Assembly (NCBI RefSeq): GCF_009733845.1
Contig: NZ_WNXZ01000001.1
Coordinates: 1,178,001 to 1,242,000 of the forward strand
Reading direction: 5' to 3'
Origin: Pseudactinotalea terrae
Lineage (GTDB): Bacteria; Actinomycetota; Actinomycetes; Actinomycetales; Beutenbergiaceae
DNA length: 64,000 bases
In this document: piece by piece, positions 50,675 to 58,694 of the stretch
How the letters are laid out: every line of letters begins with the position of its first letter
Position numbering within the stretch: position 1 is the first letter of the stretch
Position numbers and translations under genes: made by a program
The notes under the pieces: generated by a model
The model's database searches: none
What the model was told of the DNA's origin: nothing
What the model saw: only the letters and a program-made list of their open reading frames with translations

Positions 50675-51133
50675 ATGACCGACCAGGACCTGCCGCCCCG
50701 CGTCAACGACATGCTCGAGGACCCCGCCGTGCTCGCACAGATGGCCCAGCAGCACGGGATGGGCGACCCCGACGGGGAGCTCAACGGGAACCTCCAGCAC
50801 CTGCTCTCACCGCTGGTGGGGGCGCTGTCCTTGACGGTCCAGCACGCAGAGAATCCGACCAGCCGTGATGTCCACATGCTCGGCCGGCTGTCCCTGGCGG
50901 TGGCGCTGCTGACCCGCGAGCAGGTCCGTCAGGAGAACGGCGACACCGTGCCGGACTGGCCCGACACGCTCACCGGCATCCAGACGCTGCCCCACGGCTC
51001 GTGGAAGTGCGCGACCGCCACCTTCGCCGACCGGGCACCGGTCAGCGGGCTCGGCCGCACCGCCGAGCAGGCCGAGATCGAGGCGTGGAAGGTCTACGCC
51101 GCCGAGCTGACCGCGACTGAGCCGGGCGCATGA
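50675..51133 (+). CDS. Unknown protein with short AExAEIEAW domain, 152 aa
   Basis: Unrecognised. A helical N-terminal part (VNDMLEDPAVLAQMAQQHGM, then LTVQHAENPTSRDVHMLGRLSLAVALLTREQV) precedes a C-terminal alpha/beta unit (GSWKCATATFADRAPVSGLGRTAEQAEIEAWKVYAAEL). This resembles the repeated units in the next gene. The stop overlaps the next start (ATGA). Untagged. Confidence 0.68.
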   Translation: MTDQDLPPRVNDMLEDPAVLAQMAQQHGMGDPDGELNGNLQHLLSPLVGALSLTVQHAENPTSRDVHMLGRLSLAVALLTREQVRQENGDTVPDWPDTLTGIQTLPHGSWKCATATFADRAPVSGLGRTAEQAEIEAWKVYAAELTATEPGA

Positions 51134-51915
51134 CGCCCTCGCGCTGGCCCGCCGGCCTAGAGACCAGCGTCCACGCCCTCAAGGGCGGTCACACGTTCGT
51201 TGCACGGACGCCCGACGGCCGTCTGACCTACCACGGCGTCGGTTCCGACGACGCGACCGCTGAGCAGGCCGCCTGGGCCTCCTACCACCTGGCGAACGAC
51301 CCCGGGCACGAGCACGACTTCGACCCCGGGCAGCGGCAGGACGGGTTCGGTCAGTGCCGCGGCTGCAGCATGAGCGACACCCAAGCGTTCGAGCAGCGCC
51401 GCACCATCGATCACGGCCGCTACGCCCTGGCGCACCCGTGGCCGGCCGGCTGGCACGTGCAGGGCGGCGCCTCGGGACTGGTAATCCGCCGGAGCGGCGG
51501 CACCTACACCACCGCGTTCGTGGAGGTGGCCCCGACCGACCCGCAGACCTTCATCCGCGGCGAGGGCGCCACGCTGGTCGAGGCGGAGCAGGCCGCCTGG
51601 GAGCAGGCCCAGCGCACCCTGGCCTGCCCGGGGCATGAGTTCGAGACACGCGGCTACACCAACGGTGCCGGGTTCTGCCGCCACTGCAACATGTTCGCCT
51701 CCGGAGCCTTCGACGTCGCCGTCGTCGGTAACCCGTGCGTGACGTGCGGTGCACGCACCAACTGGACCCGGGTCGCCGGCGCCTGGTACTGCCAGGACCA
51801 CGCACCCGACCGGGCCGAGCGTGCCCGGCTGCGCGCGGAGGCCCCCGACGACGGGGCCGGCGACAGCCCGCTGCGTGAGCTGCTGGAAGCCATGCTTGTG
51901 GACGATGATGACTGA
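51130..51915 (+). CDS. Protein with two repeated domains and zinc-type cysteines, 261 aa
   Basis: Two copies of one unit are visible: HTFVARTPDGRLTYHGVGSDDATAEQAAWASYHLA followed by GFGQCRGCSM (about 20-84), and TTAFVEVAPTD ... GEGATLVEAEQAAWEQAQRTLA followed by GAGFCRHCNMF (about 118-190). Each is a strand-turn-helix plus a C-x2-C knuckle. A third CVTCG with YCQDH (near 207-222) follows. Probably zinc-binding; function unknown. Coupled on both sides by overlapping start and stop codons. Confidence 0.7.
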   Translation: MTPSRWPAGLETSVHALKGGHTFVARTPDGRLTYHGVGSDDATAEQAAWASYHLANDPGHEHDFDPGQRQDGFGQCRGCSMSDTQAFEQRRTIDHGRYALAHPWPAGWHVQGGASGLVIRRSGGTYTTAFVEVAPTDPQTFIRGEGATLVEAEQAAWEQAQRTLACPGHEFETRGYTNGAGFCRHCNMFASGAFDVAVVGNPCVTCGARTNWTRVAGAWYCQDHAPDRAERARLRAEAPDDGAGDSPLRELLEAMLVDDDD

Positions 51916-52387
51916 CCGCACACCTGAGCCCGCTGGGCCGTTCCGGTTCGACGGCGACTATGGCAACCCGGAGCAGGTGCGCCCGTACCTGGAGGTGTTC
52001 CTTCGCCGCCGCGAGGAGCTGGACGAGGCCGCCCTGTACCCAGACAACGACATCTTCCGCGGCCACATCCCCGGCATCGAGGGACCTGACGACTCCGCTG
52101 CCTTCTGGCTGCTGCGGCTGCTTGCGGACCTGGACGAGATCGCCGCCCGACGGGAGGAGTTCATCGCCTCCGGCGCCCGCGAGGTCACGATCGCTGACCT
52201 CGCACCCGGGCAGGTGCTGCGTGGCACCGTGGTGCAGTGCGGATTCCACCGGCGCGGCACCGGCTGGGTGCGCTTCGACTCTGCCCGGGTGCGGCTTGAA
52301 CGCGGCCGGATGTTCCTGCTGGAGAAGGGCAGGCGCACCCACGGCAGGTGGCTGGTCGGCGGCACGGTGCTCCTGCGCTCGGCCTGA
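51905..52387 (+). CDS. Untagged paralogue of the 52943 protein, 160 aa
   Basis: Core PFRFDGDYGNPEQVRPYLEVF ... NDIFRGHIPGIEGPDD ... EEFIASGAREVTIADLAPGQVLRGTVVQCGF ... GWVRFDSARVRLERGRMFLLEKG matches the protein at 52943 almost throughout, yet there is no GGQF tag. An alpha N-terminal part is followed by a beta barrel-like C-terminal part. Function unknown. ATG 51905 (or 51908) lies inside the 3' end of the preceding gene, so it is translated by coupling rather than from its own promoter. Confidence 0.75.
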   Translation: MMTDRTPEPAGPFRFDGDYGNPEQVRPYLEVFLRRREELDEAALYPDNDIFRGHIPGIEGPDDSAAFWLLRLLADLDEIAARREEFIASGAREVTIADLAPGQVLRGTVVQCGFHRRGTGWVRFDSARVRLERGRMFLLEKGRRTHGRWLVGGTVLLRSA

Positions 52388-52389
52388 GC

Positions 52390-52406
52390 CCGCACATCTA
52401 CCGAGC
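52390..52406 (+). promoter_or_regulatory. CCGCACAT leaderless promoter, CTAC subclass
   Basis: CCGCACAT (52390-52397), then CTACCGAGC, then ATG 52407. Three bases after the preceding stop. Confidence 0.75.
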
Positions 52407-52910
52407 ATGACCAGCACCCAGAGCCGCAACCGTCAGCCCGCCGGCCTCCGTGAGGGCGGCCAGTTCGCCACCGGGGCCAAGACCGAGGCCGCCGTGACGC
52501 TCGCCGCCCAGGTGTCGGCTGTCGATGCCAAGGACGGACCCCGGCTGCGCGCTGAGTTCGTCGCGCTGCGCGAGGAGCTCGTCGGCATGGGCGGCGACAT
52601 CCGCCGCGCAGCGTTCAACCATGGCGACGAGCACCCCACGACGCTCGCGCTGCGTGAGCGTGCCGCCGAGCTGAACCGAGAGCTGAACCTGCGGCGCGGA
52701 CCCCTGCGCGTGGCGGCTGAGCAGCGGTACACCACCCAGGCGGCACGCGACGCCTACGCCACCTGTTACGGCGAGGAGTCCTACGCCGACTACCTCGAGG
52801 CCTCGACCTTGGATCGGGTCGCCCGCTTCCCTGACCGGGCCGAGGAGTTGACGACTCGCACCCTCGGTGAGGCGCTGTCTTCCAACACCAGCGGCGAGCG
52901 GGGCGACTGA
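52407..52910 (+). CDS. GGQF-tagged helical protein, 167 aa
   Basis: Unknown. The tag (7-33) is nearly identical at both protein and DNA level to that of the next gene. The body is all-alpha and charged: LRAEFVALREELVGMGGDIRRAAFNHGDEHPTTLALRERAAELNRELNLRRG (about 48-98), then a helix with YATCYGEESYADYLEASTLDRVARF. A coiled coil is likely. No cysteine cluster. Confidence 0.76.
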   Translation: MTSTQSRNRQPAGLREGGQFATGAKTEAAVTLAAQVSAVDAKDGPRLRAEFVALREELVGMGGDIRRAAFNHGDEHPTTLALRERAAELNRELNLRRGPLRVAAEQRYTTQAARDAYATCYGEESYADYLEASTLDRVARFPDRAEELTTRTLGEALSSNTSGERGD

Positions 52911-52925
52911 CCCGACCCCCTGCTG

Positions 52926-52942
52926 CCGCACATCTACCAGAC
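52926..52942 (+). promoter_or_regulatory. CCGCACAT leaderless promoter, CTAC subclass
   Basis: CCGCACAT (52926-52933), then CTACCAGAC, then ATG 52943. Identical from CCGCACAT through ATG to the copy at 46-65. Confidence 0.76.
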
Positions 52943-53494
52943 ATGAGCAGCGTCCAGAGCCGCAACCGTCAGCCCGCCGGCCTCCGCGAGGGTGGACAGT
53001 TCGCCACCGGGGCCAAGACCGAGGCCGACGTCACCCTCACCGCCGACGGCCCGTTCCGGTTCGATCGCGACTACAAGAACGTCGAGCAGGTCCGTCCGTA
53101 CATGGACGCCTTCCTGGCCCGCTACGACGAGCTGGCCCAGGCCGGCCAGTACCCGTACAACGACAGCTTCCGCGGGCACATCCCCGGCATCGAGGGCCCC
53201 GACGAGGACACGGCCATCTACCTGCTGCAGAGGCTGCGGGACCGCGACCGGCTCGATGCCCAGCGGGAGGAGTTCATCGCTGCCGGCGGGTTCGAGGTCA
53301 CCGTCACCGACCTCGCACCCGGGCAGGTGCTGCGCGGCACCGTCGTGCACTGCGGCTACTTCATGGGCGGGACCGGGTGGCAGCAGTTCGAGTCGGCGCG
53401 GCTGCGGGCCCAGAACGGCAGCCTGACGGTGATCGAGAAGGGCAAGCGGAACGGCCAGTGGCTGCACGGCAAGGTCCTCATCCGAGAGGACTGA
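52943..53494 (+). CDS. GGQF-tagged paralogue of the 51905 protein, 183 aa
   Basis: The tag (7-33) is joined directly to the domain that begins PFRFDRDYKNVEQVRPYMDAF (about 37). It continues FRGHIPGIEGPDEDTA, EEFIAAGGFEVTVTDLAPGQVLRGTVVHCGY and ESARLRAQNGSLTVIEKGKR, the same order and lengths as the untagged protein at 51905. The junction shows that the tag is a separable module. Function of the domain is unknown; the C-terminal strands could form a small barrel. Confidence 0.8.
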   Translation: MSSVQSRNRQPAGLREGGQFATGAKTEADVTLTADGPFRFDRDYKNVEQVRPYMDAFLARYDELAQAGQYPYNDSFRGHIPGIEGPDEDTAIYLLQRLRDRDRLDAQREEFIAAGGFEVTVTDLAPGQVLRGTVVHCGYFMGGTGWQQFESARLRAQNGSLTVIEKGKRNGQWLHGKVLIRED

Positions 53495-53512
53495 TCCCGG
53501 TCCGACTCGCTG

Positions 53513-53529
53513 CCGCACATCAGGTGGGC
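53513..53529 (+). promoter_or_regulatory. CCGCACAT leaderless promoter, non-CTAC subclass
   Basis: CCGCACAT (53513-53520), then CAGGTGGGC, then ATG 53530. Confidence 0.74.
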
Positions 53530-56364
53530 ATGGATCCTCAGGCCTTGGCCGACCCGCAACGCGCCCTCGCACAGGCACGCGACGCCGCCGAGCAGGCCAC
53601 GCAGGTCGCCGCCGCCGCCCACGACCCCGGCACCGCCCTGGTGCCGACCGGGGCCGACGCCGCAGTCGCGGTGAAGGCGCAGATGGCTCGCACCCACACC
53701 GAGATATCCCGAGCCCGCAAGCAGGCGATGGCCAAGCTGTCCGCCGCCCGCGAAGCCATCAAGGCGCAGCAGGCCGAGCTCGACCGTGCCGCCCGGGCGC
53801 TGGAGGCCGAGCTGGCACCGCTGCAGGAGAAGCTCGCCCTCATGCAGGAGGGCATCTGGACGATGAACCTCTACCTCGGCCGCGATGAGGAGATCGTGCA
53901 GCTCGCCGCCGGTGAACCCGCCCCGGCGGGCACACCGATCCACGTGCGTCAGCAGGTCCTGGCCATGGATGAGGAGTCGGCCATCAACGCTGAGGGCGGC
54001 GGTATCGACTTCCGCAACGTCGAGGCGTTCGACCAGTGGATCACAGCCAGCGTGGAGAACCTCGAGCAGGTGCTGCCCGAGACCCGGGGCGTGGTTGCGA
54101 TCGTGCCGCGCCGCAGCGACGTCGACTACCAGGACACCTACCTCAACGCCGTGTGGAACGAAGCGAACAAGCACGCCTACTGGCTCATCCGCAACGGCGA
54201 GAACCTCTACCGGATGGACATGAAGTTCGAGACCGGGCCGCGTCTGGTGCCCGCCCGCGACGAGTTCACCTCGATGTTCATCGACCGGTTCACCAAGTCG
54301 CCGTTGCAGCCCGGCACCTCGGCGTGGATGCGGGCCGAGAAGGCCGCCAGCGCCCGGGAACGGCACTTCATGCGGGTCGCGCTCATCCTGCAAGGCCTCA
54401 TCGACCGCACCCACGTGTTCCACCCGCTGCCCCGGGAGGGTGTCTCGCTGCTGTCCCCGCGGGACTACGACGACGGGCACGTGGTCCTCATCGCTGACGA
54501 CGAGCACCTGCTGACCACCGGTCGGGTTGGGTTCTACCAGTGGCTCGCGGGGCTGAACGCGCAGCTGCGGACTGGCATGCGGGTCATGGTCGCCACGAGT
54601 CATCACGACTGGCGGAAACGGTCCAGGGACGGGCACCACGAGCGGCTGAACCCGCCGACAGCGGAATCCCCGCGCTCCGGTCAGGTGTACGTCCTCAAGC
54701 GCAAGGGCGAGCGGGCCGGGGAGTTCGTCTTGACCTACCCGCGGACCGAGAAGCGGTGGATGCGTGACCAGTACGGCCGGGACGAGTTCCGGGTGCCCTC
54801 GACTCCCGCGTCGTGCCGCATCCGGGTCGAGGACCGGTTCATCATCCCGATCGACCTCGTCGACGTCGAGACGATGCGCACCTACATGACCGCGCGGACC
54901 GAGCGGCACGCCTACCTGGACATGTTCCCGACACTGCGTGCTGCGATCGCGTTCAAGGAGGCTGAGACCGAGCTCGAGGCACCGTTCCGTCATCTGCTCG
55001 CCGCCCAGGTCGCCCAGGTGGAGGGCGTCGATCTCGAGACGGCGCACACCTTGGTCGACCCCGTCATCACGACCTGGAAGGTCGGTGCCCGCTGGTTCCG
55101 GCCGATGACCGGCGACAGGGAGGCTGAGGCCCGCGCGGCCAGAGCCATCCTGGCCGAACGTGCCCGCTTCGCCCGGGCCAACGCCGGCGGCGGCGACGAC
55201 GCAGCGTTCGTGACGCGGGCGGTGCGTGAGCACTCCGAGGCGCTGCTGGTGGCCCGGAAGAAGGACGGCACCTACGTGGTCCTTACCCCGACCGCACGCG
55301 CGTGGGCCGAGCCCAGCGTCCCGACGAACGTCTGGGTGGACCGGCACGAGTACACCCGCACCGGTAAGCACCGCTCGAGCACCGAGTGGAGCATCGCCGC
55401 TCCGGCCTCGACGTCACGGTGGGTGGTCCTGCACGAGGCGCAGGCGTGGACGTCGTGGAACCGGTCCGCGATCGCGACCGAGCACCTGACCGACCCGGAA
55501 ATCTGCGAGGTTCTCGACCGCATCCGTGAGCGCACCTTCGACGGGCTGAGGCTCATGACGGTCGGCTACGACGAAACCGGCGGCTGGTGGTCCGACAACA
55601 CCCGCATCGAGTTCACTGCCTGGTACCACCCGGGCCCGGTGCCGGTCACCGACCGGCCGCTGACCGACGGAGTGGGCAGGCTGGCCGCACGCACTGTCAG
55701 GGTAGCTGCGCGCAAGGACCGCAACGGCGACATCACCTTGCGGTGGGGTCGGTATGGAAACGACGAGCCGACGACCGACAACACCACGTACTGGCAGCCC
55801 CCGTTCAACCAGGGGCTGCAGCCCACCCGGACCGCGGAACCGAACGTGCCCTGGTCGGACAATCGTGGCAAGCGCCTGATCTGGACCGACGCGGACGTCT
55901 TCGCCGCGGCGCAGCAGGACGCCCGCGCATGGGAGCGTCAGCGGCACGCCGCCGGCGTGCTGGGGGTCGAGGTCGAGCAGCTGATGGCTGGCGTGGAGCG
56001 CGATCACCTGAACGGCGTGCTCGCCGCAGCCAGGGCCCGGTTCCTCGAGGACTACCCCGACGAGGAGCTCTGGGCCGAGGAGGAGGCCAAGATCCGGTCC
56101 GAGCACGTCCCGCCGCTGCGCAAGAGCAGCCACGCGCACCTGAACGCCTGGTACGCGGTGCGGTTCCTGGCGCGTCGTCTGACCGAGCTGGGTCGGGCGC
56201 CGTGGGGTCTGACTGTTGGCGAGGCCGCAGCCGCGCTGGACGAGCCGTTGAGCCCGCGGGCCGGGTCGTGGCGACAGGACTGGTTCGCGCCTGAGACGTT
56301 GGAGGAGCCGCTGCCGCAGGAGATCGCGACCCTTCGGTTCCCAGCCTCCTCGGAGAGCGCATGA
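53530..56364 (+). CDS. Large unknown protein with N-terminal coiled coil, 944 aa
   Basis: Longest gene of the right block, no family recognised. Residues 1-110 are helical with a coiled coil (MAKLSAAREAIKAQQAELDRAARALEAELAPLQEKLALM). A large alpha/beta part follows: SVENLEQVLPETRGVVAIVPRRSDVDYQDTYLNAVWNEANKHAYWLIRNGENLYRM (about 175-230), LILQGLIDRTHVFHPLP (about 286) and a Trp/Arg-rich C-terminal half. HVVLIADDEHLLTTGR and VYVLKRKGERAGEFVLTYPR suggest a multi-domain cytoplasmic protein. No Walker, nuclease or polymerase motif was found. It is coupled to a HAD-like gene. Confidence 0.75.
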   Translation: MDPQALADPQRALAQARDAAEQATQVAAAAHDPGTALVPTGADAAVAVKAQMARTHTEISRARKQAMAKLSAAREAIKAQQAELDRAARALEAELAPLQEKLALMQEGIWTMNLYLGRDEEIVQLAAGEPAPAGTPIHVRQQVLAMDEESAINAEGGGIDFRNVEAFDQWITASVENLEQVLPETRGVVAIVPRRSDVDYQDTYLNAVWNEANKHAYWLIRNGENLYRMDMKFETGPRLVPARDEFTSMFIDRFTKSPLQPGTSAWMRAEKAASARERHFMRVALILQGLIDRTHVFHPLPREGVSLLSPRDYDDGHVVLIADDEHLLTTGRVGFYQWLAGLNAQLRTGMRVMVATSHHDWRKRSRDGHHERLNPPTAESPRSGQVYVLKRKGERAGEFVLTYPRTEKRWMRDQYGRDEFRVPSTPASCRIRVEDRFIIPIDLVDVETMRTYMTARTERHAYLDMFPTLRAAIAFKEAETELEAPFRHLLAAQVAQVEGVDLETAHTLVDPVITTWKVGARWFRPMTGDREAEARAARAILAERARFARANAGGGDDAAFVTRAVREHSEALLVARKKDGTYVVLTPTARAWAEPSVPTNVWVDRHEYTRTGKHRSSTEWSIAAPASTSRWVVLHEAQAWTSWNRSAIATEHLTDPEICEVLDRIRERTFDGLRLMTVGYDETGGWWSDNTRIEFTAWYHPGPVPVTDRPLTDGVGRLAARTVRVAARKDRNGDITLRWGRYGNDEPTTDNTTYWQPPFNQGLQPTRTAEPNVPWSDNRGKRLIWTDADVFAAAQQDARAWERQRHAAGVLGVEVEQLMAGVERDHLNGVLAAARARFLEDYPDEELWAEEEAKIRSEHVPPLRKSSHAHLNAWYAVRFLARRLTELGRAPWGLTVGEAAAALDEPLSPRAGSWRQDWFAPETLEEPLPQEIATLRFPASSESA

Positions 56365-56951
56365 ACGCCGACGCGCCCACCCCGGTCTGGTTCCTCGACG
56401 TCGACGGCGTGATCAACAGCATCGGCACGCCGAGGGCGAAGGCCGGCCCCTACGAGCTGGTGCACGTGGCACCCTCGCACGAGCCGACTACCTACCCGAT
56501 CCGCTACTCCCCTGCGGTCATCGGCGCCATCAATGCCCTGTCCCGGGCCGGGCTGGTCCGGGTGGTGTGGCTGACCACCTGGGGGGCCGACGCCCGCGAT
56601 CGGGTGGCGCCGGCAGTCGGGCTGGACACCTTCGAGGTGCTGCCTGGCCTCGCCGACCTGGAGCCGTACCTTGCCGAGCTCGGTCTGACCACGCTCGCGT
56701 GGCGGTCGCACAACGGGCGCCGGTGGTGGAAGCTCGCCATGGTGTATCGGTGGCTCGACCAGTACGGGGACCGGCCGGTCATCTGGACCGACGACGACCT
56801 GGACCCTGAGATCAAGGCCGAGCTGCGGGCGGTGCGTGACGTGCCGGTCCACCTGGTCACGCCGATGCCCAGGCCGGGGCTGATGGCCGATCACCTGGAC
56901 GCCATCGAGGCCTTCGCCCGGGGCTGCGCCGCCTCAGCGGTTGCGAGCTGA
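56361..56951 (+). CDS. HAD-family hydrolase, 196 aa
   Basis: Haloacid-dehalogenase-type phosphatase: motif I FLDVDGVIN (about 11-19, nucleophile Asp and acid/base Asp), motif II Thr in VVWLTTWGADA (about 67-77), motif III Lys in WWKLAMVY, and motif IV IWTDDDLD (about 133-140). All catalytic residues are present. Similar stand-alone HADs occur in phages, some acting as polynucleotide 3'-phosphatases, but no kinase domain is attached. The start overlaps the upstream stop (ATGA). Confidence 0.85.
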   Translation: MNADAPTPVWFLDVDGVINSIGTPRAKAGPYELVHVAPSHEPTTYPIRYSPAVIGAINALSRAGLVRVVWLTTWGADARDRVAPAVGLDTFEVLPGLADLEPYLAELGLTTLAWRSHNGRRWWKLAMVYRWLDQYGDRPVIWTDDDLDPEIKAELRAVRDVPVHLVTPMPRPGLMADHLDAIEAFARGCAASAVAS

Positions 56952-56953
56952 GG

Positions 56954-57334
56954 TCACCCGACGGTCGAGAACGTGAGGTCCGGGTCCAGGTAGAGGCCAC
57001 CGGCGGCGGTCTCGATCGCGAGCATCCCGGGCATCGCGTAGGAGCGCTCGACGTCATCGATGGGGATGTAGCAGCCGCCGTCGACGATGATCTGACCGAC
57101 GTGCAGGTCCTCACCGGCGGTGGTGTCCGACTCGGCCTCCAGGGCGGCCGCCAGGTAGGCGATCAGGCGGACCTTCTGCGCGGTGTCAAGCTGTTGGACC
57201 GCGCGGGCGGCTGCCTCGTAGGCGGGGTCGGTCAGGGCGACCTGCGGCTCGGCCTTGGGCTGGGCGGCGAACTGGCCGCCGGTGCTCACGCCCTCGGGCT
57301 GGCGGCGGATCTGGGACTCGTCGAAGCTGCTCAT
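56954..57334 (-). CDS. GGQF-tagged protein, 126 aa
   Basis: Unknown. The tag starts FDESQIRRQPEG, GGQF, EPQVAL (about 4-34), the same FDES subtype as the genes at 50128 and 50631. A helix (AAARAVQQLDTAQKVRLIAYLAAALEAE) leads to a beta segment (DLHVGQIIVDGGCYIPIDDVERSYAMPGMLAIETAAGGLYLDP). ATG 57334 follows a standard CTAC promoter. Confidence 0.74.
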   Translation of the reverse strand: MSSFDESQIRRQPEGVSTGGQFAAQPKAEPQVALTDPAYEAAARAVQQLDTAQKVRLIAYLAAALEAESDTTAGEDLHVGQIIVDGGCYIPIDDVERSYAMPGMLAIETAAGGLYLDPDLTFSTVG

Positions 57335-57351
57335 GCCGGGTAGATGTGCGG
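57335..57351 (-). promoter_or_regulatory. CCGCACAT leaderless promoter, CTAC subclass
   Basis: Minus-strand CCGCACAT (57351-57344), then CTACCCGGC, then ATG 57334. It begins 3 bases past the stop of the SprT-like gene. Confidence 0.75.
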
Positions 57352-57353
57352 GC

Positions 57354-58187
57354 TTAGAGGGTCTCGAGCACCGAGAACGGGACCCGGATCAGGCCGGAGC
57401 CCTGCACCTTCACGATCGCGTTGGTGCGGCCGGTCTTGGTCACGACGCCCGTCGCCCCGTCGTAGCGGTGCTGGTGCAGGTTGAGCCGCACGTGGGTGCC
57501 GACCTCCAGGGCTGCGGCCTTCTCCTGGGCGGGGTGCTTGCGCACGGCTGCCTTCACGGCGGCGTCCAGCTGCGGGTCGCCGGCGTTGCGCTCCCAGGTC
57601 AGGGTCCGCTCCGCGAACGGCTGACCGCCCGGGTGGCCGGGTCGACCGCAGGCGTACTGCCGGGTGGGCATGCGGGACCGGTGGTAGGTGTGCCCCATCG
57701 GGCAGGTGCCGATGATCTTGGCGGAGGCGTCCATGGCGTTGCCGACGTCGCTGGTCCGGTTCGGGGACGCTCCGACCTCGCGCGCCTTGGCCTGCCAGCG
57801 CCACCCGTGACCTTCCTCGGCCGGCAGCAGGGCGTGGGCGATCTCGTGCAGCACCGTGTCGCGCCGCTCGGCGCCGTCGACGGTGATCATGTGGGCGGCG
57901 GACAGGCTGATGGTGCGGGTGACGTGCCTGGTGACACCGAGCGTCTTGCCGCGGTGGTCGGTGTAGCCCAGCCGCCATTCCTGCAGCCCGTGCTCGTTCA
58001 TGAGGGCACGGGCGGCCGTGTAGAGCTCCTCCAGCAGCTGGGCGGGCGGCAGGTCGATGTCATCACCGAAGACGCCGGGCTGGGTGTCGGTGAGGTTGAC
58101 GCCGGTCTCGGCTCGTGCTGAGACGGTGAACTGGCCGGTGTCGCCGCTGCGGGGGTGCAGCGCGGCGTCGAAGTGGGTGGCGCTCAT
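57354..58187 (-). CDS. Tagged SprT-like metallopeptidase, 277 aa
   Basis: SprT-like zinc metallopeptidase domain. TVLHEIAHALLPAEEGHGWRWQAKAREVGA (about 111-140) carries the HExxH motif and the third His in GHGWRW. Later H and C residues (GTCPMGHTYHRSRMPTRQYACGRPGHPGG) fit the family's zinc-finger segment. SprT/Spartan proteins cleave DNA-protein crosslinks or other chromatin-bound proteins. The tag is degenerate (HPRSGDTGQF, then ETGVNL; about 11-32). A KOW/SH3-like segment (GTHVRLNLHQHRYDGATGVVTKTGRTNAIVKV) ends the protein. The start is set by promoter spacing. Confidence 0.85.
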   Translation of the reverse strand: MSATHFDAALHPRSGDTGQFTVSARAETGVNLTDTQPGVFGDDIDLPPAQLLEELYTAARALMNEHGLQEWRLGYTDHRGKTLGVTRHVTRTISLSAAHMITVDGAERRDTVLHEIAHALLPAEEGHGWRWQAKAREVGASPNRTSDVGNAMDASAKIIGTCPMGHTYHRSRMPTRQYACGRPGHPGGQPFAERTLTWERNAGDPQLDAAVKAAVRKHPAQEKAAALEVGTHVRLNLHQHRYDGATGVVTKTGRTNAIVKVQGSGLIRVPFSVLETL

Positions 58188-58204
58188 ACCGGGTAGATGT
58201 GCGG
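58188..58204 (-). promoter_or_regulatory. CCGCACAT leaderless promoter, CTAC subclass
   Basis: Minus-strand CCGCACAT (58204-58197), then CTACCCGGT, then ATG 58187. Confidence 0.75.
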
Positions 58205-58214
58205 GCACCCGCAA

Positions 58215-58607
58215 CTACGGGGCGGTCAGCCGGGCCCGGTAGCGGGCGTAGCTCCAGCCGTTCACGGTGACCCTCTCGACGGCGGCCCGGGCCGCGGTCA
58301 GGGCCTCCTGCGGGGTCGCCCACCGGTAGTGGCTCATCGGCTGCTCACCGTGCCGTGGGCTCCAGCGCCAGGTGCCGTCGACGCTCAGCCGGCAGTCGCG
58401 GAACCGCAGCTGGGAGACAGCCCACCAGGTGCCTGCACCGTCGTGCTCGGCGTGCACGCGCAGGTAGAAGTCGCGGTGCTCGCATAGTTGCCCGGCGGCG
58501 ATCGCGGCACGTACCTGCGTCATGGTGGGGGCACCGGCGGGGCGCACCACCCATGAGGGTGGTTCCTGCTCGGTCTCGGCCGACACCGGGGCCTTGTGCT
58601 CGCTCAT
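58215..58607 (-). CDS. Small protein of unknown function, 130 aa
   Basis: Not recognised. A disordered N-terminus is followed by a helix (TMTQVRAAIAAGQLCEHRDFYLRVHAEHDG, about 29-58), strands (GTWWAVSQLRFRDCRLSVDGTWRWSPR) and a basic C-terminal helix. ATG 58607 follows the standard spacing. Divergent from the PTH2 gene. Untagged. Confidence 0.67.
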   Translation of the reverse strand: MSEHKAPVSAETEQEPPSWVVRPAGAPTMTQVRAAIAAGQLCEHRDFYLRVHAEHDGAGTWWAVSQLRFRDCRLSVDGTWRWSPRHGEQPMSHYRWATPQEALTAARAAVERVTVNGWSYARYRARLTAP

Positions 58608-58624
58608 GGTGAGCAGATGTGCGG
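58608..58624 (-). promoter_or_regulatory. CCGCACAT leaderless promoter, non-CTAC subclass
   Basis: Minus-strand CCGCACAT (58624-58617), then CTGCTCACC, then ATG 58607. Its core lies 7 bases from the divergent core at 58632. Confidence 0.73.
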
Positions 58625-58631
58625 GCTCCTG

Positions 58632-58649
58632 CCGCACATCCGTAGGGCG
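58632..58649 (+). promoter_or_regulatory. CCGCACAT promoter of the PTH2 gene, with leader
   Basis: CCGCACAT (58632-58639), then CCGTAGGGC. The tenth base is 58649, followed by a leader of about 46 nt with GGAAGGAC and ATG 58695. Confidence 0.62.
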
Positions 58650-58694
58650 GGCCCGCACCGCGCCCAACTCGAGTTCGGAAGGACCCACGACGCC

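Noticed and set aside
52407-53030. CRISPR or simple tandem repeat from nearly identical 70-bp blocks at 52.41 and 52.95 kb
   Set aside because: The blocks are coding sequence for the tag, with irregular spacing and no spacers.
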